Assembly (NCBI GenBank): GCA_937919015.1
Contig: CALFPN010000023.1
Location: 1-23,658 of the forward strand
Length of the DNA stretch: 23,658 bases
Source of the DNA: an uncultured Clostridia bacterium
GTDB lineage: Bacteria; Bacillota; Clostridia; Lachnospirales; Anaerotignaceae
Direction: 5' to 3'
Shown: positions 1 to 6,494 of the stretch, piece by piece
How positions within the stretch are numbered: position 1 is the first letter of the stretch
Layout of the letters: each line of letters begins with the position of its first letter
The notes under the pieces: model-generated
Database searches by the model: none
What the model was told of the DNA's origin: nothing
Seen by the model: only the letters and a program-made list of their open reading frames with translations
Translations under genes and position numbers: made by a program

Positions 1-659
1 ATCTGGGCACAACAGCCGGCCACAGCCGCACCGCCGGCCAGCCCTGTCAGCCCCAACGCCGCACAGATGGCTGCAGAGGAAATGGGCAGTGTCGAAGCCA
101 TACCTACCAGAACGGATACAGCAATCCCCATGAAGAAGGGCTGCAGATCTGTTGCCCACATGATGGCATTGCCCACAGCACTTGCCGCCGCACCAATGGA
201 AGGTGCCCACCACATAGCCAGCAGGATACCAATACAGATCGTTACGGAAGGTGTCACGATAATATCTACTTTTGTTTCCTTGGAAACCAGTTTCCCGCAT
301 TCTGCCGCAAAAACAGTGATGACCAGTACCGCCAGAGGGCCGCCTGCGCCGCCCAGACTATTGGCTGCACTGCCGACAGCTACCAGAGAAAACAGCACCA
401 GCGGGGGACATTTCAGCGCATAGCCGATAGCCACCGCCATGGCAGGCCCCGATGCCGCTTGGGCAAAACCGCCGATTTCCACCAGTACATCAATGCCCGC
501 CTGCTGCCCTAGCGTTTTCAGGATCGTCCCGATCAGAAGGGATGCAAACAGACCTTGGGCCATGGCTCCCAGAGCATCAATGCCATACCGTTTTGCAGAA
601 AAAACGATATCTTTTTTTGCCAAAAAAGCTTTGAACCCTTTTTTATTCGTATTTTCCAT
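1..659 (-). CDS. PTS IIC-type (PTS_EIIC_2) integral membrane protein, partial
   Basis: The open frame runs from an ATG at 659 to the window edge, so about 219 N-terminal residues are present and the C-terminus is missing. The start is supported by AGGAG a few bases upstream. After a short lysine-rich N-terminus (MENTNKKG, then LAKKDIVF) come long hydrophobic, Gly/Ala-rich segments. Recognisable stretches are DALGAMAQGLFASLLIG, KLVSKETKVDIIVTP and NAIMWATDLQPFFMG, which match the PTS_EIIC_2 family as I know it. These are multi-spanning membrane proteins annotated as sugar-PTS IIC-like transporters; the substrate is usually unknown. No IIA or IIB partner is visible here. It is transcribed away from the small gene at 803. 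Family assignment is fairly sure, transport function is inferred. Confidence 0.85.
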   Translation of the reverse strand, partial: MENTNKKGFKAFLAKKDIVFSAKRYGIDALGAMAQGLFASLLIGTILKTLGQQAGIDVLVEIGGFAQAASGPAMAVAIGYALKCPPLVLFSLVAVGSAANSLGGAGGPLAVLVITVFAAECGKLVSKETKVDIIVTPSVTICIGILLAMWWAPSIGAAASAVGNAIMWATDLQPFFMGIAVSVLVGMASTLPISSAAICAALGLTGLAGGAAVAGCCAQ

Positions 660-703
660 ATTTCGCTCCTTTTGAACTGTCTTGTCAAGTGTCTATTGCA
701 TAG

Positions 704-732
704 ATTATACCCGCTGTCAGACAAAAAGGCAA
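704..732 (-). promoter_or_regulatory. Sigma-A-type promoter of the PTS IIC-like gene
   Basis: Read on the minus strand, TTGCCT (732-727) is followed after exactly 17 bp by TATAAT (709-704). It lies about 45 bp upstream of the ATG at 659. The -10 is a perfect match and the -35 matches 4 of 6 positions. Confidence 0.6.
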
Positions 733-802
733 CCTCATCGGTCTTTCTTCGGATAAATCTTTTTCTTTTGTCCATACTAACCGTAAAAAAGGAGGGATTG
801 CA

Positions 803-973
803 ATGAATAAATTCACAACAGGGATGCTCCTTGGCGGGGCTATGACTGCTATGGGGGTGGGGTATCTGATGATGGACAGACGGGCTTACCACCAGATGGC
901 AAAAAAAGGCAAACGAATGGTAGTCAAAGCAGAGGAAGCCATTGACGATATGATGGATCACATGATGCCTTAA
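803..973 (+). CDS. Small single-helix membrane protein (56 aa), function unknown
   Basis: ATG at 803 follows a strong AAAGGAGG ribosome binding site at about 787-795, and TAA ends at 973, directly before a terminator. The 56-residue product has a glycine-rich hydrophobic N-terminal half (residues 7-24: GMLLGGAMTAMGVGYLMM) that could span a membrane. A basic stretch follows (KKGKRMVVKAEE) and then a Met/Asp-rich tail (DDMMDHMMP). This layout resembles YtxH-like small proteins of Firmicutes, but no diagnostic motif is present. It stands alone between a divergent PTS-like gene and gltX on the opposite strand. That it is real is well supported by the ribosome binding site and terminator; its function is unknown. 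Confidence 0.7.
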   Translation: MNKFTTGMLLGGAMTAMGVGYLMMDRRAYHQMAKKGKRMVVKAEEAIDDMMDHMMP

Positions 974-974
974 G

Positions 975-1015
975 AAAAAAAGAACCGAATCATTATGATC
1001 CGGTTCTTTTTCCTT
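975..1015 (+). terminator. Rho-independent terminator of the 56-aa gene
   Basis: The hairpin starts two bases after the stop codon. The stem pairs AGAACCG with CGGTTCT, continues through ATCAT/ATGAT with one mismatch, and is followed by TTTTT. Confidence 0.8.
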
Positions 1016-1166
1016 ATGTTTTTTAGAGGGGGAAAGGTAATTACTATGTCTGCGTGAATTTTTTCATTTCCCTTTGACACCCTTATCATAACAGATAAAT
1101 TTAAAGTTTTTTTGTACAAAACCCGTCAAATTTCTTAAGAAATACAAACAAATATCGAAAGGCAAA

Positions 1167-1190
1167 AAAGGACGGATTACTCCGTCCTTT
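1167..1190 (-). terminator. Terminator of gltX
   Basis: Perfect 10-bp stem AAAGGACGGA (1167-1176) with TCCGTCCTTT (1181-1190) and a 4-nt loop. On the minus strand it is followed by a T-run, just downstream of the gltX stop at 1197. Confidence 0.85.
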
Positions 1191-1196
1191 CTCTTT

Positions 1197-2645
1197 TTAT
1201 TTGCTTAACAGTTCAATGCCTTTTTTGATTCTGCGGATGGATTCTTCCTTGCCCAGAATGTCAGCCAGTTCCATGGCACCGCCGGGAGAGGTGGGTTCCC
1301 CGGAAAGAGCTGTTCTGACAGGCCACAGCAGCTGACCATTTTTGATGCCCAGTTCGCCAACCAGTGCCATCAGGGTATCATGGATCACTGTTGTGTTCCA
1401 GTCTTCGATGCCTTCCATCACAGGCAGTGCCGCCTGCAGGGAAGCCAGTGCGATCTCATCGTTTGTTTTCATTTTCTTATGGGTATACAGTTCTGTGCTG
1501 TATGCGGGCAGCTCTTTGAAGAATGCCACCAGACCGGGGATGTCATTCAGTGTTTCCAGACGTTTCTGCAGCAGCACCGCAATTTTTCTGTAGTCCAGAC
1601 CTGTGCCGCCCAGTGCTTCTTCCAGTTTAGGCTGTGCCAGTGCGAAATATTTTTCGAAATCCATATTTTTCAGATATTCGCTGTTCATCCATGTCAGCTT
1701 CTTGATATCAAAGATGGAAGGAGATTTGCTCAGGCCGGCGATATCGAATTTTTCTTCCAGTTCTTTCAGGGAGAAAATTTCTGTGTTATCGGAAGGGCTC
1801 CAGCCCAAGAGAGCGATATAGTTCATAATGGCTTCTACGACGAAGCCTTCGTTCACCAGATCTTCGAAGGATTTGTCACCGTGACGTTTGGACAGTTTAT
1901 GGGTTGCATCACGCATCACTGCGGGCAGATGCACATACACGGGTTTTTCCCAGCCGAAAGCATCATACAGCAGGTTGTATTTGGGTGTGGAGGACAGATA
2001 TTCACTACCTCTTACTACATGAGTGATCTGCATCAGGTGGTCATCCACAACGTTTGCAAAGTTGTATGTGGGGAAACCGTCGGCTTTCATCAGGATCTGG
2101 TCATCCAGTTCCGCATTATCTACGGTGATATCACCGTAAACCACGTCGCTGAATGTGGTTGTGCCTGTATCGGGCATTTTCTGGCGGATGACGAAGGGTT
2201 CGCCGGCATCCAGTTTTGCCTGTACTTCTTCTTTGGACAGACCCAGACAGTGGCGGTCATATTTTGCAAAGGAAGCACCTTCGCCGTTTTCTTCCTTCAG
2301 GCTTTCCAGTCTTTCCTTTGTGCAGAAGCAGTAGTATGCTTCGCCTTTTTCTACCAGTTCTTTCGCGTAGTCCATGTACATGCCCATTCTTTCGGACTGT
2401 ACATAGGGGCCGAAATCGCCGCCCACATCGGGGCCTTCATCATGCTGCAGGCCTGTCATTTTCATGGTTTTGTAGATCACATCCACAGAACCTTCCACCA
2501 GTCTGCCCTGATCTGTGTCTTCGATACGCAGGATAAATTTACCACCCTGAGATTTTGCGATCAGGTATTCATAAAGTGCGGTACGCAGGTTACCGATATG
2601 CATATAGCCCGTAGGAGAGGGCGCAAATCTTGTTCTGATTTCCAT
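1197..2645 (-). CDS. gltX: Glutamate--tRNA ligase
   Basis: The 482-residue product is the usual length for bacterial glutamyl-tRNA synthetase, which charges tRNA-Glu (and in many Firmicutes tRNA-Gln, later amidated) with glutamate in the cytoplasm. The class I signature FAPSPTGYMHIGN sits at residues 7-19, with HIGN as the HIGH motif. The KMSKS equivalent is KLSKR at 250-254. Residues C106, C108, Y129 and C133 fit the zinc-binding C-x-C...Y-x3-C pattern of this family. The C-terminal anticodon-binding part is intact to the stop. An AAAGGAAG ribosome binding site precedes the ATG. It is monocistronic here, with its own promoter and terminator, and divergent from the AI-2E-family gene. Whether it is discriminating cannot be judged by eye. 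Confidence 0.97.
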   Translation of the reverse strand: MEIRTRFAPSPTGYMHIGNLRTALYEYLIAKSQGGKFILRIEDTDQGRLVEGSVDVIYKTMKMTGLQHDEGPDVGGDFGPYVQSERMGMYMDYAKELVEKGEAYYCFCTKERLESLKEENGEGASFAKYDRHCLGLSKEEVQAKLDAGEPFVIRQKMPDTGTTTFSDVVYGDITVDNAELDDQILMKADGFPTYNFANVVDDHLMQITHVVRGSEYLSSTPKYNLLYDAFGWEKPVYVHLPAVMRDATHKLSKRHGDKSFEDLVNEGFVVEAIMNYIALLGWSPSDNTEIFSLKELEEKFDIAGLSKSPSIFDIKKLTWMNSEYLKNMDFEKYFALAQPKLEEALGGTGLDYRKIAVLLQKRLETLNDIPGLVAFFKELPAYSTELYTHKKMKTNDEIALASLQAALPVMEGIEDWNTTVIHDTLMALVGELGIKNGQLLWPVRTALSGEPTSPGGAMELADILGKEESIRRIKKGIELLSK

Positions 2646-2691
2646 AATATTCTTCCTTTCTTCTGAAAAGCAGTCATAATTTCCTCATAAT

Positions 2692-2720
2692 AGTTTAACC
2701 GCAAAGGGCTGCTCTGTAAA
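2692..2720 (-). promoter_or_regulatory. Promoter of gltX
   Basis: Minus strand TTTACA (2720-2715), a 17-bp spacer and TAAACT (2697-2692), about 47 bp upstream of the gltX ATG. The -35 matches 5 of 6 positions and the -10 matches 4 of 6. Confidence 0.5.
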
Positions 2721-2780
2721 GGAGATTCCCCGAAAAAAGCCGATAAAATGTAAATAATCTGTAAATACGCCGTCCTTTTC

Positions 2781-2810
2781 TTGCCCTTATTTCGAATTTT
2801 GTGATATACT
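2781..2810 (+). promoter_or_regulatory. Extended -10 promoter for the AI-2E-family gene
   Basis: TTGCCC (2781-2786), an 18-bp spacer and TATACT (2805-2810), with TG at 2802-2803 forming an extended -10. Transcription would start near 2817, so the mRNA leader of about 155 nt would contain nearly all of the hairpin array. Confidence 0.5.
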
Positions 2811-2811
2811 A

Positions 2812-2952
2812 CTGCACAAAGTGCAGCAATCGGCTTTCGCCGCTTGTTTTGCAGCAAAAGCTGCAAATAGTATCTTTGTACAATTCGTAGGCAAAGCCTA
2901 CTCATTCTTGCAAAAAAGTAAATGCCAACTTCGTTGTCGCTTCCTTTTTTGC
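2812..2952 (+). repeat. Array of five short hairpins in the leader of the AI-2E-family gene
   Basis: The gltX/AI-2E intergenic region (2646-2971, 326 bp) holds the two promoters above and this array. Hairpins read: CTGCAC-AAA-GTGCAG (2812-2826), CGGC-TTTC-GCCG (2831-2842), TTTGCAGC-AAAA-GCTGCAAA (2848-2867), GTAGGC-AAA-GCCTAC (2887-2901) and CAAC-TTC-GTTG (2926-2936). The last is enclosed by an outer stem GCAAAAAAG (2910-2918) with CTTTTTTGC (2944-2952). All inner stems are perfect and have 3-4 nt loops. The array ends five bases before the AAGGAG ribosome binding site. It could be a structured leader or a copy of an interspersed palindromic repeat; no known riboswitch is recognised. Confidence 0.65.
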
Positions 2953-2971
2953 CTATAAAGGAGTTGATCTT

Positions 2972-4123
2972 TTGCAGTTAGATAAAGATACGATCCGAAA
3001 ATTACAGGGACTCATCGTATTTACCCTTGTGATTTTTGTAGGTCTGTTAAAATTCAATGTGGTGCTGGATGCGGCGGGCTTCGTGCTGCATATCCTGTTT
3101 CCCTTCCTTTTGGGCGGTGCCATCGCCTTTGTGCTGAGTGTGCCCATGAACCGCATCGACAAACGGCTCTTCGGCAAAGCAAAGGAAGGCAGCAGACTGG
3201 ACAAAGCCTCTGCCCCTCTGAGCCTCGTCATCACATTGGTTCTGGTACTGGCTGTGCTGAGTCTGGTGGTCATTGTCGTTCTTCCCGAACTGGCAGGTAC
3301 CATTGCCATGCTGGGGAGAACCTTACCGGAAAAAGTTCCCGTTCTGCTGAAAAAAATAGAATTGCTCTTTGACAATAATCCGGAACTGATTCACTATATC
3401 GAAGAACTGGAAGCCTCCCTCAACTGGGAAGAGATCCTCAATCAGCTGGTGACCTTCTTCCGCGTGGGTGCAAATACCATGCTGGATTCTACCATCAGTG
3501 TAGCCACAGGCATCGTCAGCGGCGTGGGCACCTTCTTCATTGCCTTTGTTTTCGCCTGCTACATCCTGCTGCAGCAGCCTTTCTTAAAAAGACAGATGAC
3601 AAAGCTGCTCTTTGCCTATCTGAAGGAAACACAGGCTCGTGAATTTCTGCGGATCTGTAACCTGACCTACCGCACCTTCAGCAATTTCCTGACGGGACAG
3701 TGCATGGAAGCCGTGATCCTCGGCACGATGTTCTTCATTACCATGACCATCTTCCGTTTCCCCTTCGCCCTGCTGGTGGGCGTGCTGATCGCTTTCACAG
3801 CCCTGATCCCCATTTTCGGGGCATTTATCGGCTGCGGCGTGGGTGCCTTCCTGATTCTGACCGTTGATCCGAAACAGGCGTTGTTCTTTGTCATCATGTT
3901 CCTGATTTTGCAGCAGATCGAGGGGAACCTGATCTATCCCAAAGTCGTGGGCGGTTCCATCGGCCTTCCCGCCATCTGGGTGCTGGCGGCAGTTTCTCTG
4001 GGCGGCAGCTTGTTTGGCGTGGTGGGTATGCTGGTATTTATCCCCATCGTTTCCGTGCTGTATGCTTTGCTGAAGGAAAATGTGAAGAAGCGACTGGATG
4101 AAAAACAAATCGAAATAAAATAA
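2972..4123 (+). CDS. AI-2E family transporter (putative permease)
   Basis: The 383-residue protein begins at a TTG codon. AAGGAG at 2958-2963 lies 8 bp upstream of it, and no ATG or GTG fits as well. About seven to eight hydrophobic segments are visible: a pair at residues 10-60, one near 85-105, then a soluble Glu/Leu-rich stretch (about 110-165), and a C-terminal block of membrane helices. This arrangement and the motif ALIPIFGAFIGCGVGAFLI, followed by LQQIEGNLIYPKVVGGSIGLPAIWV, are typical of the AI-2E/YtvI/TqsA family. Members include autoinducer-2 exporters and Na+/H+ antiporters, but most are uncharacterised, so the substrate is open. The last codons run into a terminator shared with the convergent XRE gene. 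Confidence 0.9.
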   Translation: MQLDKDTIRKLQGLIVFTLVIFVGLLKFNVVLDAAGFVLHILFPFLLGGAIAFVLSVPMNRIDKRLFGKAKEGSRLDKASAPLSLVITLVLVLAVLSLVVIVVLPELAGTIAMLGRTLPEKVPVLLKKIELLFDNNPELIHYIEELEASLNWEEILNQLVTFFRVGANTMLDSTISVATGIVSGVGTFFIAFVFACYILLQQPFLKRQMTKLLFAYLKETQAREFLRICNLTYRTFSNFLTGQCMEAVILGTMFFITMTIFRFPFALLVGVLIAFTALIPIFGAFIGCGVGAFLILTVDPKQALFFVIMFLILQQIEGNLIYPKVVGGSIGLPAIWVLAAVSLGGSLFGVVGMLVFIPIVSVLYALLKENVKKRLDEKQIEIK

Positions 4124-4125
4124 AA

Positions 4126-4157
4126 AAATCCGCAAATACAATCGTGTTTGCGGATTT
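4126..4157. terminator. Bidirectional terminator between the AI-2E-family and XRE genes
   Basis: Stem AAATCCGCAAA (4126-4136) with TTTGCGGATTT (4147-4157), a 10-nt loop, a T-tract after it on the plus strand and on the minus strand (the complement of A4122-4128). It serves both convergent genes. Confidence 0.85.
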
Positions 4158-4397
4158 TTATTTATTACACGTATACGGTTCCGGATTATCCGTCAGACCA
4201 ACCAAATAATCCACACTCGTACCATAAAATTGAGCCAGTTTTATAACAATATCCAAAGGATAATTTAAAACACCAATTTCATATTGGGAATACGTATTTT
4301 GTTTTACATTCAAATAAGAGGCTACTTGCTGTTGGGTAAGCCCTTTATCTATCCGAAGATTTCTTATTCTTTCATATTTCAAAATCTCATTTCTCAT
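4158..4397 (-). CDS. Small XRE-family helix-turn-helix repressor
   Basis: The 79-residue protein is essentially one HTH_3/XRE DNA-binding domain. RIRNLRIDKGLTQQQVASYLNVKQNTYSQYEIG (residues about 11-43, split here only by reading) contains the LTQQQVA turn and the NTYSQYE recognition helix. The motif DIVIKLAQFYGTSVDYLVGLTD follows, typical of phage-repressor-like regulators. GGTGAT precedes the ATG. It is divergent from the 93-aa gene, and the gap contains two copies of a palindrome that this type of dimer would be expected to bind, so autoregulation is likely by inference. The pair is more AT-rich than the flanking genes, which suggests an acquired insert. Confidence 0.9.
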   Translation of the reverse strand: MRNEILKYERIRNLRIDKGLTQQQVASYLNVKQNTYSQYEIGVLNYPLDIVIKLAQFYGTSVDYLVGLTDNPEPYTCNK

Positions 4398-4419
4398 ACA
4401 ATCACCAATTTTATTTTAG

Positions 4420-4438
4420 ATATCTGAAAAAAAGATAT
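4420..4438. promoter_or_regulatory. Putative XRE operator 1
   Basis: Perfect inverted repeat ATATCT (4420-4425), 7-nt spacer, AGATAT (4433-4438). It shares the core TATCTGAA-N4-AGATA with operator 2, and its centre is 25 bp away. It lies on the XRE-gene side of the divergent region. Confidence 0.65.
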
Positions 4439-4466
4439 TTGATTTTATCTGAAATCAAGATAAAAT
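4439..4466 (+). promoter_or_regulatory. Promoter of the 93-aa gene overlapped by putative XRE operator 2
   Basis: TTGATT (4439-4444), a 16-bp spacer and TAAAAT (4461-4466) form a promoter. A 9-bp perfect inverted repeat, ATTTTATCT (4442-4450) with AGATAAAAT (4458-4466) and a 7-nt spacer, covers almost exactly the -35 to -10 span. Binding there would block RNA polymerase. Confidence 0.65.
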
Positions 4467-4483
4467 ATGTTGGGGTGATATTT

Positions 4484-4765
4484 ATGAATTTATACAATGA
4501 GATTCAAAAACAATTTCCAAAAATGGCAGGATTCTTTTCTCCCAAAAAGATGAAAACATTTTTATCGTGTGATTACAAAAAACTGTATCTTTATCATTTT
4601 GGCTTTGGCACATGGATTCGCAACAATATATTGCAAAACGGGACGCCTTTATTCTCCGCTTTTCTTTCTTGTAATATTTCAGAAAAAGACGATATGTCTT
4701 TTCTAATGATACAATTATTTTATATTTACCTAAAACCAACCTATATCAAAAGATTCCCAAAATAA
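4484..4765 (+). CDS. DUF6794-like small protein (93 aa)
   Basis: The ATG at 4484 is preferred over an upstream in-frame ATG at 4439 because GGGGTGA lies 7 bp before it, and because the upstream codons would lie inside the promoter and operator. The product is soluble and aromatic-rich. The segments KLYLYHFGFGTWIRNNIL and ISEKDDMSFLMIQLFY resemble the conserved core of DUF6794 proteins as I recall it (an L-x-x-x-H-x-x-x-G-x-x-IRN pattern followed by a P/K-D-D helix). This was not checked by search. No enzymatic motif is seen. Its only evident partner is the divergent XRE repressor, with which it shares operator-like palindromes. Role unknown; a repressor-controlled accessory or toxin-like gene is one possibility. 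Confidence 0.75.
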   Translation: MNLYNEIQKQFPKMAGFFSPKKMKTFLSCDYKKLYLYHFGFGTWIRNNILQNGTPLFSAFLSCNISEKDDMSFLMIQLFYIYLKPTYIKRFPK

Positions 4766-4769
4766 AAAA

Positions 4770-4790
4770 GCCCTCTCCCGAGGGCCTTTT
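4770..4790. terminator. Bidirectional terminator
   Basis: Stem GCCCTC (4770-4775), loop TCCC, GAGGGC (4780-4785), followed by CTTTT on the plus strand and flanked by A-runs that give T-runs on the minus strand. It ends the 93-aa gene and the convergent amidase gene. Confidence 0.85.
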
Positions 4791-4806
4791 CTGCAATTCC
4801 GTCTTT

Positions 4807-5622
4807 TTATTTTTCTTCTGCTGTTTCCATATTTTCCAAATATCTGCAGATCGCACGGTAATAGGCTTCTGCTGCTTTTTTACAGCCCGCTTCCGTGCCG
4901 AAGGCTTCCACATCGGCCGCATTGGTGATGAAGCACTGCTCTACCAGCACAGCAGGACAATCCATATTTTTCAGCATACCGAAGGTATCATAATCATAGA
5001 CCTCTGTATCGCTGGAATCCACCAGAACCTTTTCTCCGCTGGAATTATAGTATCCAAAGCGGACACCGTCCGTGCCGCGGAGTTTCGCCCCTGCCGTTCC
5101 CATTTCCTCCGCCAGCAGCTTGGCAAAGACAAGGCTTTCCTCATGGTTTTCATAGCCCGGCGGGGATGGATAACATTCAAACCCATTGGCCCCCTTAGCG
5201 TCATTGGCGTTCCCATGGATGGAAAGCATCAGATCCGGCTTTTTCTTGCGGAATTTCCGATTCCGCTCCGTGATGTCCATGCCTTCCCCTTCCTTGCGGG
5301 AGAGGATGATACGGAACCGGCCGTCTGCCTGCAACAGCTCTTCCAATTCCGAAACGGTGCGCTCCGTCAGTTCCACTTCCTGAATAATGCCCTCTGCGCC
5401 AATATCCCAGCCGCCATGACCGGCATCCAGCGCAATGGCATAGGGCTTACTAAGGGTATAATAAATCATAAAGCCCCCATAGCCCATGAGAAATAAAATC
5501 ACCGCCAGTTTCAGTTTCTTTACCAGCCCGCCTTTTCGCTTTCTTTTTTTCCTGCGCTGACGGGTCTGCGCCATAGGATGTTGTTTTTCGGGTTCAAAGT
5601 CCCGCCAGTTCTTGCCTTTCAT
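4807..5622 (-). CDS. N-acetylmuramoyl-L-alanine amidase (Amidase_3, CwlD-like)
   Basis: The 271-residue protein has a strongly basic cytoplasmic N-terminus (residues 20-37), one membrane-spanning segment (about 38-56) and then an extracellular Amidase_3 domain. It would cleave the amide bond between muramic acid and the stem peptide in peptidoglycan. Zinc ligands are visible as H69 (LDAGHGG), E84 (VELTE) and H136 (SIHGNAN), with the catalytic glutamate at E228 (VLVEQCFITN). Length and single N-terminal anchor fit CwlD-type amidases; a spore-cortex role is possible but no sporulation signal is seen here. AGAGGGAAG precedes the ATG. It follows the MBL-fold gene by 93 bp on the same strand. Confidence 0.93.
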   Translation of the reverse strand: MKGKNWRDFEPEKQHPMAQTRQRRKKRKRKGGLVKKLKLAVILFLMGYGGFMIYYTLSKPYAIALDAGHGGWDIGAEGIIQEVELTERTVSELEELLQADGRFRIILSRKEGEGMDITERNRKFRKKKPDLMLSIHGNANDAKGANGFECYPSPPGYENHEESLVFAKLLAEEMGTAGAKLRGTDGVRFGYYNSSGEKVLVDSSDTEVYDYDTFGMLKNMDCPAVLVEQCFITNAADVEAFGTEAGCKKAAEAYYRAICRYLENMETAEEK

Positions 5623-5715
5623 TTCTTCCCTCTTTTCTTCCCCTGAGGTGCCTTTTCCATTTCAGTATAAATCAATCGCAGGAAAAGAACTTGAAGATTT
5701 TCTTAAGTTTTTCCA

Positions 5716-6402
5716 TCAAATTTCAAAAGATTCGTTTTCTTCTGTGATTTCCATGATATTTGCAAAACCCAGTTCTTTCAGCATGTGGCAGACATCAAAT
5801 CTGCCCCAGAAATGCATGGGGAAAATCATCTTGGCCCCAACAGTCTGCTGGAAATAATTCACTGCCCAGAAATATTTATCCTCCAGTCTGAGGTCTGCGG
5901 GAACAAAGGCCACATCAATGGTTTCGCCTTTCAGTTTGTCAATTTCAGTGGTATAGCTTTTTTTGATATCTTCATTGAAAAAATCGGGCTCACCGTTCCA
6001 GTGCCACCAGTTCAGGTCACCGGCATGATAAATGGTCTTCCCATCAGCCTTCACCAGAAACGCAATCCCTTCGTCATTGGACTGGAGGGTTTTCACTGTG
6101 ATGCCCCCAAAGGTATATTCCTGATGGGATTCAACATGGAGCACTTTCCCTGCAAAGCCCACCATGGTACGCACGTCAAAGGACAGTACATATTTCACAT
6201 TAGGCAGACTGCCCCAGTCCAGAATCCGTCTGTCATAATGGTCTTCGTGGGCATGGGATACAAAGACGAAAATGTCTTTTTCGGGATAGTTTGCAGGGTC
6301 GAAATAGGCCTTTCGGCCGCTTTCTGTATAATAATCGAACAGCAGGACTTTCGTTTCCGTTTCCACCAAAAAGCCGCTGTGGTGCAGATATGTCACGTTC
6401 AT
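5716..6402 (-). CDS. MBL-fold metallo-hydrolase
   Basis: The product of 228 residues starts at the ATG at 6402. An in-frame ATG seven codons upstream is rejected because the AAAGGAG ribosome binding site overlaps those codons. The metallo-beta-lactamase fold is marked by SHAHEDH (H50, H52, D54, H55 as metal ligands). Also visible are LHHSGFLVETE near the N-terminus, the AGDLNWWHW region (D as bridging ligand) and PMHFWGRFD near the C-terminus. This set resembles UlaG/RomA-like MBL proteins. The natural substrate is unknown. An extended -10 promoter (TGG-TATGAT, 6443-6435 on the minus strand) lies just upstream. Confidence 0.9.
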   Translation of the reverse strand: MNVTYLHHSGFLVETETKVLLFDYYTESGRKAYFDPANYPEKDIFVFVSHAHEDHYDRRILDWGSLPNVKYVLSFDVRTMVGFAGKVLHVESHQEYTFGGITVKTLQSNDEGIAFLVKADGKTIYHAGDLNWWHWNGEPDFFNEDIKKSYTTEIDKLKGETIDVAFVPADLRLEDKYFWAVNYFQQTVGAKMIFPMHFWGRFDVCHMLKELGFANIMEITEENESFEI

Positions 6403-6434
6403 GATGCATCTCTCCTTTATCAAAATCTGTTTCC

Positions 6435-6443
6435 ATCATACCA
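6435..6443 (-). promoter_or_regulatory. Extended -10 promoter element of the MBL-fold gene
   Basis: Minus strand TGGTATGAT, an extended -10 (TG-N-TATGAT), about 33 bp upstream of the chosen start. No good -35 is visible. Confidence 0.4.
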
Positions 6444-6465
6444 TAAACACCCCCGAAACGAAAGA

Positions 6466-6487
6466 AAAAGAGCCTTTCGGCTCTTTT
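6466..6487 (-). terminator. Terminator of the M56-M23 peptidase gene
   Basis: Perfect 9-bp stem AAAAGAGCC (6466-6474) with GGCTCTTTT (6479-6487), a TTTC loop, and a T-run on the minus strand, 8 bp past the stop codon. Confidence 0.85.
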
Positions 6488-6494
6488 CCAATTC

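Noticed and set aside
533..961. A 142-codon minus-strand frame over the PTS promoter
   Set aside because: It lies out of frame with the PTS IIC-like gene and covers its promoter and the 56-aa gene on the other strand.
1083..1098. Inverted repeat TTATC-ATAACA-GATAA next to TTGACA between the 56-aa gene terminator and the gltX terminator
   Set aside because: Short arms in AT-rich DNA, and no gene lies downstream on either strand for it to control; likely chance.
1380..2666. A 428-codon open frame antisense to gltX
   Set aside because: It is the mirror of a clear glutamyl-tRNA synthetase, is rich in Cys, Phe, His and Gln as expected for an antisense reading, and has no ribosome binding site.
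2561..2905. A 114-codon minus-strand frame over the gltX start and hairpin array
   Set aside because: It reads through palindromes and the gltX promoter, overlaps gltX in another frame and has no ribosome binding site; the palindromes are what keep it open.
5623..5715. Possible promoter (TATACT near 5658) between the MBL-fold and amidase genes
   Set aside because: No -35 at a workable distance, so I did not list it.
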